From contig NZ_CANTZW010000019.1 in NCBI RefSeq assembly GCF_947855115.1, positions 1 to 64,000 of the forward strand: a DNA stretch of 64,000 nt. Reading direction: 5' to 3'. The translations under genes were made by a program, and so were the position numbers. Under the pieces are notes generated by a model, which had not been told where the DNA came from, searched no databases, and was given only the letters and a program-made list of their open reading frames with translations. Shown here piece by piece: positions 45,004-53,513 of the stretch. Numbering within the stretch: the stretch's first letter is position 1; every line of letters starts with the position of its first letter. The DNA is from an uncultured Parabacteroides sp. (lineage in GTDB: Bacteria > Bacteroidota > Bacteroidia > Bacteroidales > Tannerellaceae).

Positions 45004-46197
45004 ATGAAAAGATTATCATTCTTGGCCGTATTCATGCTGATCAGCGTGATCTCGTTCGCCCAGCAAGCCCTTTGGGGAAGTCAGAACATCATCTCACCGG
45101 AGATCCATCCGGATAATACCGTTACCTTCCGGTTCATGGCTCCCAAAGCGATAAAGGTGCAGCTTACCGGAGATTTCCTCCCCACGCAAAAAATGGAGAC
45201 CCAGTTCGGCTTAGTGGACGTACCCGGTACCGTAGACTTAAAAGAAGGTAAAGAAGGCGTTTGGGAATATACCACACCGGAGCCTCTTCCTTCCGAACTA
45301 TATAGTTATTCCTTTATCGTCGACGGGTTGAAGACGACAGACCCCAACAATGTGTACCTGAACCGAGACGTGGCATCCGTCACGAATATCTTTATCATCA
45401 AAGGTGGACAGGGCGATTTATACAGTGTCAATGATGTTCCTCACGGAACGGTCGCCCGCCGTTGGTACGAGAGCCCTACCCTGGGAAAGACCCGCCGTAT
45501 CACCATTTATACGCCGGCAGGCTATGAGACAAGCGGTAAGAAATATCCGGTATTCTACCTATTGCACGGCATGGGGGGCGACGAGGAAGCTTGGATAGCC
45601 CTAGGACGCACGGCGCAGATCATGGATAACCTGATCGCCCAAGGCAAGGCAAAACCGATGATCGTGGTTATGACAAACGGAAACGCGGATCAAGAGGCCG
45701 CTCCGGGTGAATCCAGCCTGGGATTGGTAAAACCGGGTATGCAACTGCCGAGAACCATGGAAGGTAGCATGGAAAGCAGTTTCCCGGATGTCATCAAGTT
45801 TATCGAGAGCAATTACCGGGTGGAAAAGAAGAAATCCAGCCGTGCGATAGCCGGTCTTTCCATGGGCGGTTTCCACTCCCTGCATATCTCCAAGCAATAT
45901 CCGGACATGTTCGATTACGTGGGATTATTCTCTGCCGCCATCCTTCCCCGCGAAGGTTCCGAATCTCCTATCTACCAGAATATGGACGAAAAGCTGAAAG
46001 TACAATTCAGCAAGCACCCGAAGCTGTACTGGATCGCCATCGGCAAAACCGACTTCTTGTATAAGAACAACGTAGACTACCGCAAGAAACTAGACGAAAA
46101 CGGCTACAAATATGAATACTATGAGAGCGACGGAGGCCATATCTGGAAAAACTGGCGTATCTATCTCACGAAATTCGCCCCGATGTTATTCAACTGA
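45004..46197 (+). CDS. Secreted carbohydrate-esterase-like alpha/beta hydrolase (CE1/esterase D type)
   Basis: A 397-residue exported esterase. Signal peptide 1-20 (ending VISFAQ); an N-terminal immunoglobulin-like/CBM48-type domain (about 25-125, NTVTFRFMAPKAIKVQLTGDF); then an esterase domain with the oxyanion segment YLLHGMGG and the nucleophile elbow GLSMGG (Ser286). The catalytic His is likely in ESDGGHIWKNW near the C-terminus. This architecture is common in Bacteroidota xylan/feruloyl esterases; the natural substrate is not determined. ATG 45004 is chosen because the signal peptide starts there and the upstream ATG lies in the promoter. Confidence 0.88.
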   Translation: MKRLSFLAVFMLISVISFAQQALWGSQNIISPEIHPDNTVTFRFMAPKAIKVQLTGDFLPTQKMETQFGLVDVPGTVDLKEGKEGVWEYTTPEPLPSELYSYSFIVDGLKTTDPNNVYLNRDVASVTNIFIIKGGQGDLYSVNDVPHGTVARRWYESPTLGKTRRITIYTPAGYETSGKKYPVFYLLHGMGGDEEAWIALGRTAQIMDNLIAQGKAKPMIVVMTNGNADQEAAPGESSLGLVKPGMQLPRTMEGSMESSFPDVIKFIESNYRVEKKKSSRAIAGLSMGGFHSLHISKQYPDMFDYVGLFSAAILPREGSESPIYQNMDEKLKVQFSKHPKLYWIAIGKTDFLYKNNVDYRKKLDENGYKYEYYESDGGHIWKNWRIYLTKFAPMLFN

Positions 46198-46211
46198 CAA
46201 AATACCCACTC

Positions 46212-46239
46212 GTAGAGACGCGGCGTGCCGCGTCTCTAT
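46212..46239. repeat. REP-like palindrome with compensatory changes
   Basis: GTAG at 46212-46215 precedes a palindrome whose arms TAGAGACGCGGC (46213-46224) and GCCGCGTCTCTA (46227-46238) pair perfectly. Compared with the other copies, GACGGGGC is GACGCGGC on the left and the right arm has changed to match, keeping every base pair. It lies between convergent esterase and outer-membrane protein genes. Confidence 0.85.
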
Positions 46240-46243
46240 GGCT

Positions 46244-46879
46244 TTATAACCTATATCCGAGTAAAATCCCAACCGTGAAGGTCCGGTCACGGGCAATGAA
46301 GTCTTTATTAGGCTTTATAAAACTCGGGAGATAACTAACGTTTAGCCCCAACAAATAACGATCGAAATTATAATTAACGCCGGCCTCGCACTTTAATCCG
46401 ACAATAATCCGGTTCACGGCAGGAGCTGTCTGCCCAGGAAACAAAGAATCCATATCGCCTAAAGAAATATGACGCTTCACATTTACATCAACACGAGGTC
46501 CGGCACCTGCGTAAAAATTCCAACCACTATCCGAAAGAGTCTTTACTCGAAAAGTAGTATTCAGGGTTATATAATCAAGCCTGTATTTCATATGCCCCTC
46601 GTGCATACCGAGCCCCATATCCGTAGTCTCATAGAAGTCAAAACTTCCACCTTTACGTAAGTAACCGACATTACTTGACAATTCATACCAACCCTGATCC
46701 AAATAATCCAATCCTATAGACATCTGATACGATGACAAAGACTTATCAAAAAGGTCCTCACCTTCATTCACCAAAGAAGAGAAAGCCATACCATTCTCTA
46801 TTTTCAGTACCTGCGCCCTCATCATTACAGGCAAACACAAAATAAGACAAACCAACCATGCACAACTTTTGATCTTCAT
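46244..46879 (-). CDS. Small outer-membrane beta-barrel protein
   Basis: A 211-residue protein with a signal peptide (about 1-22, ending MMRAQ) and alternating amphipathic strands consistent with an 8-10-strand outer-membrane barrel of the PorT/OmpA-like (porin family) type: FYAGAGPRVDVNV, VGLKCEAGVNYNFDRYLLGLNVSYLPSF, ending VGILLGYRL. There is no peptidoglycan-binding domain. Transcribed separately, with a 72-base gap from the downstream end of the LytTR operon on the same strand. Specific function unknown. Confidence 0.82.
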   Translation of the reverse strand: MKIKSCAWLVCLILCLPVMMRAQVLKIENGMAFSSLVNEGEDLFDKSLSSYQMSIGLDYLDQGWYELSSNVGYLRKGGSFDFYETTDMGLGMHEGHMKYRLDYITLNTTFRVKTLSDSGWNFYAGAGPRVDVNVKRHISLGDMDSLFPGQTAPAVNRIIVGLKCEAGVNYNFDRYLLGLNVSYLPSFIKPNKDFIARDRTFTVGILLGYRL

Positions 46880-46951
46880 AACTTCCCGTATTTTAGTTTA
46901 CTATAAAAACGCCTGAAGAACAAAATTCGTATAAATACAATAAATTGGCAA

Positions 46952-47647
46952 TTACAACGTATTCTTAAGGATACGCTTAAATACGACATCCCTGAGATTA
47001 CGGGCGATCGGGATCTGATAGGATTCGATACGCAATCTATTCCCTTCTACCAGATCGACACGGTCCACATTAATTATATACGATTTATGCGTTTGGAGGA
47101 ACCGCTCATTGGGAAGAGACTCCCCGATCCGCTTCAAGGTAGAATGAGTCAATACCCTGCCGGAAGTCGTATAGATGCTAACATAATTCTCCAAGGCCTC
47201 TACAAATAAGATATCCCTCAGAAAGACCTTACGCATTTGCTTCTCGCTTTTCACGAAGAACGAGGCATCCGTATCCGGTGTATTCTCCCGAACCAACAGG
47301 TCATGCACCTTATTCACGCCCTTTAAGAAACGCTCGAAGGAAATAGGTTTCAGCAGATAATCCACGACATCCAGCTCATAGCCTTTCAAGGCATATCGCT
47401 CGTAGGCAGAGGTAATGATCACCTTGGGAGGCCGGTTCAAAGTCGCCAACAAATCCAAACCGGAGAGATAAGGCATCTCAATATCTAACAAGAGTAAATC
47501 CGGCCGCTGAGTTTTCAACAGGGTATTTAACTGGATAGCGTCCTCACATACACCGGTCAAGGAGAGAAAATCCACTCGCTCCACATACGATCGCAATCCT
47601 TTACGGGCCATCGGCTCATCATCTGTTATCACACAGGTTATTGTCAT
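46952..47647 (-). CDS. LytTR-family response regulator
   Basis: A 231-residue two-component regulator: receiver domain (1-about 120) with acidic pocket ITDDEP (Asp9, Asp10), phosphoacceptor Asp55 in LLLLDIEMP and Lys in YLLKPI. The C-terminal LytTR DNA-binding domain (about 135-231) has FVEALENYVSIYTTSG and FLQTHKSYIINVDRV. LytTR proteins bind imperfect direct repeats about two helical turns apart. It overlaps the kinase gene by four bases (ATGA) and is third in the receptor-kinase-regulator unit. Confidence 0.95.
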   Translation of the reverse strand: MTITCVITDDEPMARKGLRSYVERVDFLSLTGVCEDAIQLNTLLKTQRPDLLLLDIEMPYLSGLDLLATLNRPPKVIITSAYERYALKGYELDVVDYLLKPISFERFLKGVNKVHDLLVRENTPDTDASFFVKSEKQMRKVFLRDILFVEALENYVSIYTTSGRVLTHSTLKRIGESLPNERFLQTHKSYIINVDRVDLVEGNRLRIESYQIPIARNLRDVVFKRILKNTL

Positions 47648-48726
47648 ATATCTTCAATTTCAATCATTAATTCCGCAATGAACTCATTCTCTCCTTTCCG
47701 AGTCTCTAAATGATACTTATTAGGATATAACAAAGATAACCGGCGACGCAGATTTACTAAACCGATACCTTTACGCTGCCGTTCATCCACCGATTTACAC
47801 AACGCCTCGTCCTCCTCCGAAAGCTCGGGGATGGAGTTTCGTATAAACAAACTGATCCGGTTATTTTCCCGTTTCATGATAATATCCAATTGATAATCGC
47901 CACCTACATATTTAAAGGCGTTCTCTACCAACGGAAGGAAGAGCAACGGATAAATCTTCAGCTCATTCAATCCGGACGGAAACTCCACATGCAACCGCAG
48001 GCGTTCGCTCATACGAAGTTTACGCAAATCTATATACGTTTTCAAATAATCAATTTCTTGCAGGATATTGACCTTCTGATTGCCGCCATACAACTGGTAA
48101 CGCAAGAGTTCGGATATCATCTCCAGCGTGCGGCGCGGGGCCTCGTTGCTCTCATCGATCTGGAAATACACGGTATTGAGAGCGTTAAACAAGAAATGAG
48201 GATGATATTGGGATTTCAGGAACTTCAATTCCGTCTGTAATTGATCGTTCTTGATCTTCTCCAGTTGGATACGTTGCTCGGCGTAATCTTTATCCAGCAT
48301 CTGAACCCGCTGGACATTATAAACCATAAAGGCGAATAAGCTTCCTATCACGTTAGCGATTATGATAGCGTCCATCTCAAGCGAACCGCCCAATAATACA
48401 TGGGAAAAGGCCATTGTCCCGTTAACGCAAAGCAGGATAAACAAGAAAGGCATCCCATACAAGCGCCAAACTTGTCTCCATTTACCGGTCTCCCTTGAGG
48501 TACGGTTTTGGTTAATCCTGTTTTCAAAGAAAATGAATAACAGATAAGAGACCACAACTATAATAATGATCTCCAAAAAGCTGCCCCTTATCGACTTTGT
48601 CCAGTAATGCCCCTCTTTCGTGTAATCCGTGACCCAACGGATACAGGAATAGAGAGAGACCGCGAAAATCAGGGCATATATCCACTTATATATCTTTTTC
48701 ATAAACCATTTGTCTGGAGGTTTCAC
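47644..48726 (-). CDS. LytS-type sensor histidine kinase
   Basis: A 360-residue membrane kinase: four predicted transmembrane helices (about 13-30, 52-67, 90-112 and 120-140), a short coiled linker, the His_kinase domain with HPHFLFNALN (phospho-His about 177) and an HATPase_c-like domain with FLPLVENAFKYV and GIGLVNLRRRL. There is no separate extracytoplasmic sensor domain. The start is either GTG 48726, which overlaps the receptor stop by four bases, or ATG 48702 (MKKIYKW). Partner of the LytTR regulator. Confidence 0.93.
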   Translation of the reverse strand: MKPPDKWFMKKIYKWIYALIFAVSLYSCIRWVTDYTKEGHYWTKSIRGSFLEIIIIVVVSYLLFIFFENRINQNRTSRETGKWRQVWRLYGMPFLFILLCVNGTMAFSHVLLGGSLEMDAIIIANVIGSLFAFMVYNVQRVQMLDKDYAEQRIQLEKIKNDQLQTELKFLKSQYHPHFLFNALNTVYFQIDESNEAPRRTLEMISELLRYQLYGGNQKVNILQEIDYLKTYIDLRKLRMSERLRLHVEFPSGLNELKIYPLLFLPLVENAFKYVGGDYQLDIIMKRENNRISLFIRNSIPELSEEDEALCKSVDERQRKGIGLVNLRRRLSLLYPNKYHLETRKGENEFIAELMIEIEDI

Positions 48727-50882
48727 AAATTTATTCTTTTACTTTCATCTATGCTATGCTTCCGGTGAGATTCTTTCACCTCCAGGCCGCGATTTATACG
48801 GTAGGTCAATGAAATACCTATCACCGACCGGTTCATCCGCTCTTTTATAAACGCATGCTGGGTAGGAGCCATCACGCTCATTCTCGATATATTCGAATGG
48901 AAAATATCCCGTGCGAACAACTGGATCGTTCCCTTGCCCTTCCATATCTTTTTCCGGATACCGGCATTTATTTGCCATAACGGATAGATCGTAGCTTGCC
49001 CTGCTGCCATTTTCCCGTTATAGAAACCGACAAGCTCGGCGCTCCAAGTCCGGGCAAAGCGAAACTGATTCGAGATACCGATATTCGGTGTCCATCTCTT
49101 ATTCACCTTCACTTGATAATTCTCGGGTAAACGATACCGGTTATAGATCAAGGAAGCACTGAGATTCACGTCCCAAAAGGAGGTCAGCGGCAATTGGGAA
49201 GTGTTGAGCCGGGGCCCTACGCTGAGGCGGGAAGAAAGATTCTCCGGAGAGACATAGACCACATAATCTCCCTGATCCAGATAGCTCTTGATGATCACAT
49301 CCTTCGTATAATTGAAAGCTAGCCCCGCCCGGAACAGATCACCGTGTATATAGGCTAGTTCCAGATTGTCGGATAATTCCGGGCGCAACAGGGTGTTGCC
49401 TTTGTCGTATGTATACTCATCGTGGATATATACAAACGGGTTCAAATCCCGGTAATTCGGGCGGTTGATCCGTCTGCCGTAAGTAAGTGCCAGGCTGTTC
49501 CCATTCCCCAAGGCATACCGGACAGCGAGCGTAGGGAATAAATGCGTATAATGGCCGGTAAATGAGGAGTCTCTTTGATAAGCGTTGCCAGACTGCTGCC
49601 CCTCTATGCGGGTATTCTCCAGACGGAGGCCTGCCTCCAGACTTACCGAGGAGAACTTGGCGTCGAGCTGTATATAACCGGCGTTTATATTCTCGTCGTA
49701 CCGGAAATCACAACTCAAGTCGCGATCCGGCTCCCAGCGGTCACCTTGCAGACGATTATAGTCCGCATTATTATCGATAGAGACGAAAGAGGTCTTGGCA
49801 CCCGCATGAAACGTGAAGGATTTTGAGAAAGGCCACACCAGGTTCGCTTGCCCGGAGTATAAACGGATTCCTCCATCCATGTCCCCGAACAGGGTATCTC
49901 GGCTATTCAGGTATTGGTCTTCCTCGTATCGATAACGGAGGTAGTCCATAGAGGCATCCAATACCCCGCCATCGGAGTTAAAGGTATGTGTCATGCACAA
50001 AACAGCCGTAAAATTATCTTGCGAACGATTCTGGTCGTTCAAGGTACGAAGTACCCCCTCGGTTTGCGAAGACCGCGTAGGAATAGATGAGTTCATATCC
50101 CCCTCAACCCTGCTACTCGCCAGATTACCATCCGTGGAAAGCCCGATCGTTGTCTTGTCCGACATCTGGTAATCGATCCCGAAACGGTAATAGTTGGATC
50201 GATTCTTCCATGTCCGATAGGAAGATTGTATCATCTGCCCGCTCTCCCCTTCCGGTCGCCAGCCTTCCAGATAGTTTCTCTCCGCATACAGGTCATCGTA
50301 ATCATCTTTCAAGGAATAGGAATAAGAGAGATAAAAGTTGAATCTATTCGTCCGTGCGTTCAGGGTGGCAGAGGCGAAGCCCTCCCCGTATTTACCTTGG
50401 TCATAACCGCCGCTCGCCGAGAGGTTCATCCCCTTTCGCAGTATCTTCTTCGTCCGTATATCAATGATACCGGAATTGCCGCTAGCGTCGTAACGGGCCG
50501 AAGGATGTGTTATCAGGTCTATTTTATCCGTGATAGACGCAGGAGTAGATTTCAAGAGATTGATAAGATCCTGGCCCGATAAATAAGTGGGTTTACCATC
50601 CATCAGGATATTCGCTCCGTTTTGGCCATTCAAGAAAATAGTGCCATCGTTTTGTATCACTACTCCCGGAAGGCTGCTCAACACGTCGTAGAGGTTTCCC
50701 TGGCTCTGGGTGATGGAGGCATCCAACCTATAAGTCATCTTACCCGGTTTCATCTCTACCGTAGGGAGCTTTGCCATTATCACCACTTCCTGCAGCTTCT
50801 GGTCCGCTATCGTATCGACCTGCCCCCAACCGCTAAAAGGGCCGATAAACAATAGAACTATTATAAAAAGATTCCTGCCCAT
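48723..50882 (-). CDS. Outer-membrane beta-barrel receptor (TonB-dependent-receptor-like, OMP_b-brl_3 type)
   Basis: A 719-residue protein: signal peptide (about 1-20, ending SGWGQ), a plug domain directly after it (about 35-150, LPGVVIQNDGTIFLNGQNGANILMDG, then SGNSGIIDIRTKK) and a large barrel (about 155-700). No carboxypeptidase-like domain precedes the plug. The C-terminal tail after the last strand is hydrophilic (VKESHRKHSIDESKRINL), unusual because barrels normally end in an aromatic. Ligand unknown. First gene of a unit with a kinase and LytTR regulator; a consensus promoter lies upstream. Confidence 0.88.
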   Translation of the reverse strand: MGRNLFIIVLLFIGPFSGWGQVDTIADQKLQEVVIMAKLPTVEMKPGKMTYRLDASITQSQGNLYDVLSSLPGVVIQNDGTIFLNGQNGANILMDGKPTYLSGQDLINLLKSTPASITDKIDLITHPSARYDASGNSGIIDIRTKKILRKGMNLSASGGYDQGKYGEGFASATLNARTNRFNFYLSYSYSLKDDYDDLYAERNYLEGWRPEGESGQMIQSSYRTWKNRSNYYRFGIDYQMSDKTTIGLSTDGNLASSRVEGDMNSSIPTRSSQTEGVLRTLNDQNRSQDNFTAVLCMTHTFNSDGGVLDASMDYLRYRYEEDQYLNSRDTLFGDMDGGIRLYSGQANLVWPFSKSFTFHAGAKTSFVSIDNNADYNRLQGDRWEPDRDLSCDFRYDENINAGYIQLDAKFSSVSLEAGLRLENTRIEGQQSGNAYQRDSSFTGHYTHLFPTLAVRYALGNGNSLALTYGRRINRPNYRDLNPFVYIHDEYTYDKGNTLLRPELSDNLELAYIHGDLFRAGLAFNYTKDVIIKSYLDQGDYVVYVSPENLSSRLSVGPRLNTSQLPLTSFWDVNLSASLIYNRYRLPENYQVKVNKRWTPNIGISNQFRFARTWSAELVGFYNGKMAAGQATIYPLWQINAGIRKKIWKGKGTIQLFARDIFHSNISRMSVMAPTQHAFIKERMNRSVIGISLTYRINRGLEVKESHRKHSIDESKRINL

Positions 50883-50895
50883 ATCGTTTTTATTT

Positions 50896-50927
50896 CAAAA
50901 CTACATCCACAGGAATATCCAATCAAA
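50896..50927 (-). promoter_or_regulatory. Consensus promoter of the receptor-kinase-regulator operon
   Basis: TTTG (50924-50927), 20 bases, TAGTTTTG (50896-50903) on the minus strand: a full -33/-7 match, 14 bases from the -7 box to the ATG at 50882. Confidence 0.8.
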
Positions 50928-51017
50928 TTATTGTGACCAACGGAAGTATTCAGGGGATGAAAGGTAAGAGTACACACGTACATCACAATATACACCCCAT
51001 TCAAATTGGAACGGAAC

Positions 51018-51038
51018 TTACATTTTGACATTTTGTAA
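51018..51038. promoter_or_regulatory. Candidate operator palindrome upstream of the receptor operon
   Basis: TTACA and TGTAA ends frame two tandem ACATTTTG words in 21 bp. It lies about 90 bp upstream of the -33 box, a distance compatible with an activator site. Confidence 0.35.
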
Positions 51039-51244
51039 ACCTACCCTCTGAGGAGCCTATTATTCCGGACAAAGATACAAGGACTCCCTAAATCCACGTT
51101 AAAATATATTTAATCGTTTACTAATTAGATTGATACCGAAAAACAGCCTTGCATTCCAGTAAAATCAATTCATCGTAGTTCATATTCATAGGCCTCTTTA
51201 GGCTTATCTTCGGGGTAGGATTGGGTTATAATAAGGTTATGATG

Positions 51245-51288
51245 CCCATTCACGACTACTTACAACCCTATTCACGACTATCAACAAC
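51245..51288. repeat. Two 22-bp direct repeats
   Basis: The units at 51245-51266 and 51267-51288 match at 18 of 22 positions and share ATTCACGACTA. The 22-bp step is two helical turns, the arrangement LytTR regulators bind, but the repeats are about 320 bp from the promoter. Confidence 0.55.
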
Positions 51289-51483
51289 GTCCAACAGTAC
51301 TACTGGCGTTGCCCAACGCCGCCTAACGCATAGGCTTTCGCTACCTATCGTGCATAAAAACAACGATATTCTTATCCCAAGGAAGGTTTTATCGTCTCCC
51401 TTGCCTCCTAGTTCGGTCGATCTGTAGAAAGCCTCTGTCATGGTTAGCGACCTATGGGAAGCAAAAAGGCAGGATTAAGGCAT

Positions 51484-51519
51484 AAAAAAAGCCGTAACGT
51501 CAATATGCGACGTACGGCC
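51484..51519 (-). terminator. folE terminator
   Basis: On the minus strand GCCGTACGTC and GACGTTACGGC pair over 10 bp with one bulged base, followed by TTTTTTT. It is about 27 bases past the folE stop and ends the DUF1599-to-folE operon. Confidence 0.82.
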
Positions 51520-51545
51520 CAATGGGATAATAACAGGATACCGGA

Positions 51546-52136
51546 TCAGCGATTATGCTTGATCAGGTTCATGAACTCCTCGCGTGTCTTGGCTTGTTGG
51601 AAGAAGCCGGTGAAATCAGAGGTAGTCGTCAAGGAATTTTGTTTCTCCACGCCACGCATCTGCATACACATATGCTGCGCCTCGATCACGACCATCACAC
51701 CCAGCGGATCCAAGGTCTTTTGGATACATTCCTTGATCTGCATCGTCATACGCTCCTGTATCTGAAGACGGCGGGCGAATATATCCACCACCCTGGGTAT
51801 CTTGCTCAAGCCCGTGATATACTTCCTGGGGATATAAGCTACGTGAGCCTTACCGAAGAAAGGCAACATATGATGTTCGCAAAGGGAGAAGAAATCGATA
51901 TCTTTCACGATGACCATCTGTTTGTAATCCTCCTCTTGAAACATGGCGGAACGGAGTACCGCCTCCGGGTCCTCGTGATATCCTTTGGTTAAAAACTGCA
52001 TGGCCTTCGCCACACGTTCCGGCGTTTTAAGCAGACCCTCCCGTCCGGTATCCTCGCCCAGCAAGCCCAATATATCCTTATAATGGCCGGCTAAGGCCTC
52101 CCGGGTACGTAGCGTCTCTTCGTTTACTTCTGACAT
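51546..52136 (-). CDS. folE: GTP cyclohydrolase I
   Basis: A 196-residue zinc enzyme converting GTP to 7,8-dihydroneopterin triphosphate, the entry to folate (and queuosine-type) synthesis. Zinc ligands Cys86 and His89 in [20 protein letters not shown] and Cys157 in [11 protein letters not shown], with the catalytic His155, are intact. Length and the C-terminal TRxEFMNLI are typical. It starts 5 bases after the SPOR-protein gene and is last in the operon before a terminator. Confidence 0.97.
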   Translation of the reverse strand: MSEVNEETLRTREALAGHYKDILGLLGEDTGREGLLKTPERVAKAMQFLTKGYHEDPEAVLRSAMFQEEDYKQMVIVKDIDFFSLCEHHMLPFFGKAHVAYIPRKYITGLSKIPRVVDIFARRLQIQERMTMQIKECIQKTLDPLGVMVVIEAQHMCMQMRGVEKQNSLTTTSDFTGFFQQAKTREEFMNLIKHNR

Positions 52137-52141
52137 TCTCT

Positions 52142-52648
52142 TTAATTTAGGGGAATTTTTATCTCTTCTCGTACGATATACATTTCCTTTCCGTATTTCG
52201 GGAAAGCCTCCATCAGCAGGCGCATCATATGATAAGCCTCCTCATGCGAGCGGAAATCTCCTACACGCAACTTCCAGAACGGGGCGTTGTACGTGACATA
52301 CGTCGGGACTTCGGGGAAAAGCTCCTTGATCTCTTTCTCCTTGCGGAAAGCCTCGTCTTTCGAGACCCGTTGGTTATTTCCGGAAAATACCTGTGTACGA
52401 TACCCTTGTACCTTCAAGAAGGTAAGGCTGTCTGTCGTCTCTACGTTCGCTCCACGCATACGTTCTCCCACCATCCCGCTGATAGCGGCAGACTGGTTGA
52501 TAACGACCTCGCCTTTTCCTAAACCGGGCTCCTTCAACGCATCGAATATGGTCGAGCGCTCACCCTCCGGCACCGTCTGGGCGAATAAGGATGAAGTTCC
52601 GGCCATCATAAAGGCGAATAACAATAAGATACAAGGAATTCTTTTCAT
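52142..52648 (-). CDS. SPOR-domain exported protein
   Basis: A 168-residue protein with a signal peptide (about 1-24, ending SSLFAQ) and a C-terminal SPOR-like domain (about 78-165, [22 protein letters not shown]...[22 protein letters not shown]). SPOR domains bind denuded peptidoglycan glycans, often at division sites. The frame is open upstream into the tpiA 3' end, but ATG 52648 ([11 protein letters not shown]) gives the signal peptide and is chosen. It lies between tpiA and folE in a conserved Bacteroidales operon. Confidence 0.9.
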   Translation of the reverse strand: MKRIPCILLLFAFMMAGTSSLFAQTVPEGERSTIFDALKEPGLGKGEVVINQSAAISGMVGERMRGANVETTDSLTFLKVQGYRTQVFSGNNQRVSKDEAFRKEKEIKELFPEVPTYVTYNAPFWKLRVGDFRSHEEAYHMMRLLMEAFPKYGKEMYIVREEIKIPLN

Positions 52649-52718
52649 AGACAGAACATTAAAAAGGGTATCTCTCCTCCCGTTCTCACCGGGGGGGAAA
52701 GATACCTTCTTATTATAA

Positions 52719-53477
52719 TTAATTAAAAGCCTCGATAATCGGCATGAATTTGTCAACGGCCAAAGAAGCGCCACCGATCAAACCTCCGTCTACGTTCGGC
52801 TTAGCGAACAATTCCTTCGCGTTGCCGGCGTTGCAGCTACCACCGTAAAGGATCGTGCAGTTATCGGCTACCTCGTTGCCATATTTAGCGGCCAAAGTAG
52901 CGCGGATATGAGCGTGGATCTCCTCGGCTTGCTCAGCGGAAGCGGTCTTACCTGTACCGATAGCCCATACCGGCTCGTAAGCCAAGATGATCTTACCGAA
53001 ATCCTCGGCGGAAAGGTCGAACAAAGAACCGGCGATCTGAGCGTCTACCACCTCGAAGTGCTTGCCAGCTTCTCTCTCTTCCAATACCTCGCCGATACAG
53101 AAGATAGGAGTCAAGCCGTTAGCCAAAGCCAACTCAACCTTCGTCTTCAAGATCTCCGGTGTCTCATGATAATAAGCACGTCTCTCAGAGTGGCCTAAGA
53201 TCACATATTTAGCGCCCGTAGAAGCTACCATAGCGGCAGAAACCTCGCCTGTATAAGCACCCTTCTCCTTGTCGGCGCAGTTCTCGGCTGCGACACCGAT
53301 CTTGTTTGTATCGATAGCGGCAGCTACGCTTGCCAAGTGAGTGAACGGAGTACCGATGATCACATCGCAATTCGGAGTCTTACCCTTCAAAGCCTCGTCC
53401 AAACCTTTAGCCAAAGCAAGACCTTCGGCAAGAGTAGTGTTCATTTTCCAGTTTCCTGCAACAATATTCTTTCTCAT
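52719..53477 (-). CDS. tpiA: Triosephosphate isomerase
   Basis: A 252-residue glycolytic isomerase interconverting dihydroxyacetone phosphate and glyceraldehyde 3-phosphate. Catalytic residues are Lys11 (GNWKMN), His96 (LGHSERR) and Glu168 ([11 protein letters not shown]), with the phosphate-binding [10 protein letters not shown] and GLIGGASL near the C-terminus. Its length is normal. It starts 36 bases after the DoxX/BT_3928-family gene. gpmI at the left of the window is the other glycolytic gene. Confidence 0.98.
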
Positions 53478-53513
53478 AACTTAATAATTTAAATATGTAA
53501 TACAAATAAATCT

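Larger units (their letters stand above)
50928..51483. other. Long regulatory-looking intergenic region
   Basis: With its flanks this 660-bp gap is the longest in the window without a supported gene. The only open frame (51221-51427, 68 codons) has no family features. It contains a TTACA...TGTAA palindrome at 51018-51038, another -7-like box (TATCTTTG, minus) at 51070-51077 and a 22-bp direct repeat at 51245-51288. A small RNA is possible but there is no positive evidence. Confidence 0.6.

Noticed and set aside
51221..51427. Possible 68-residue gene in the long gap
   Set aside because: Low-complexity translation with no family match by eye; the direct repeat lies inside it. Left as non-coding.
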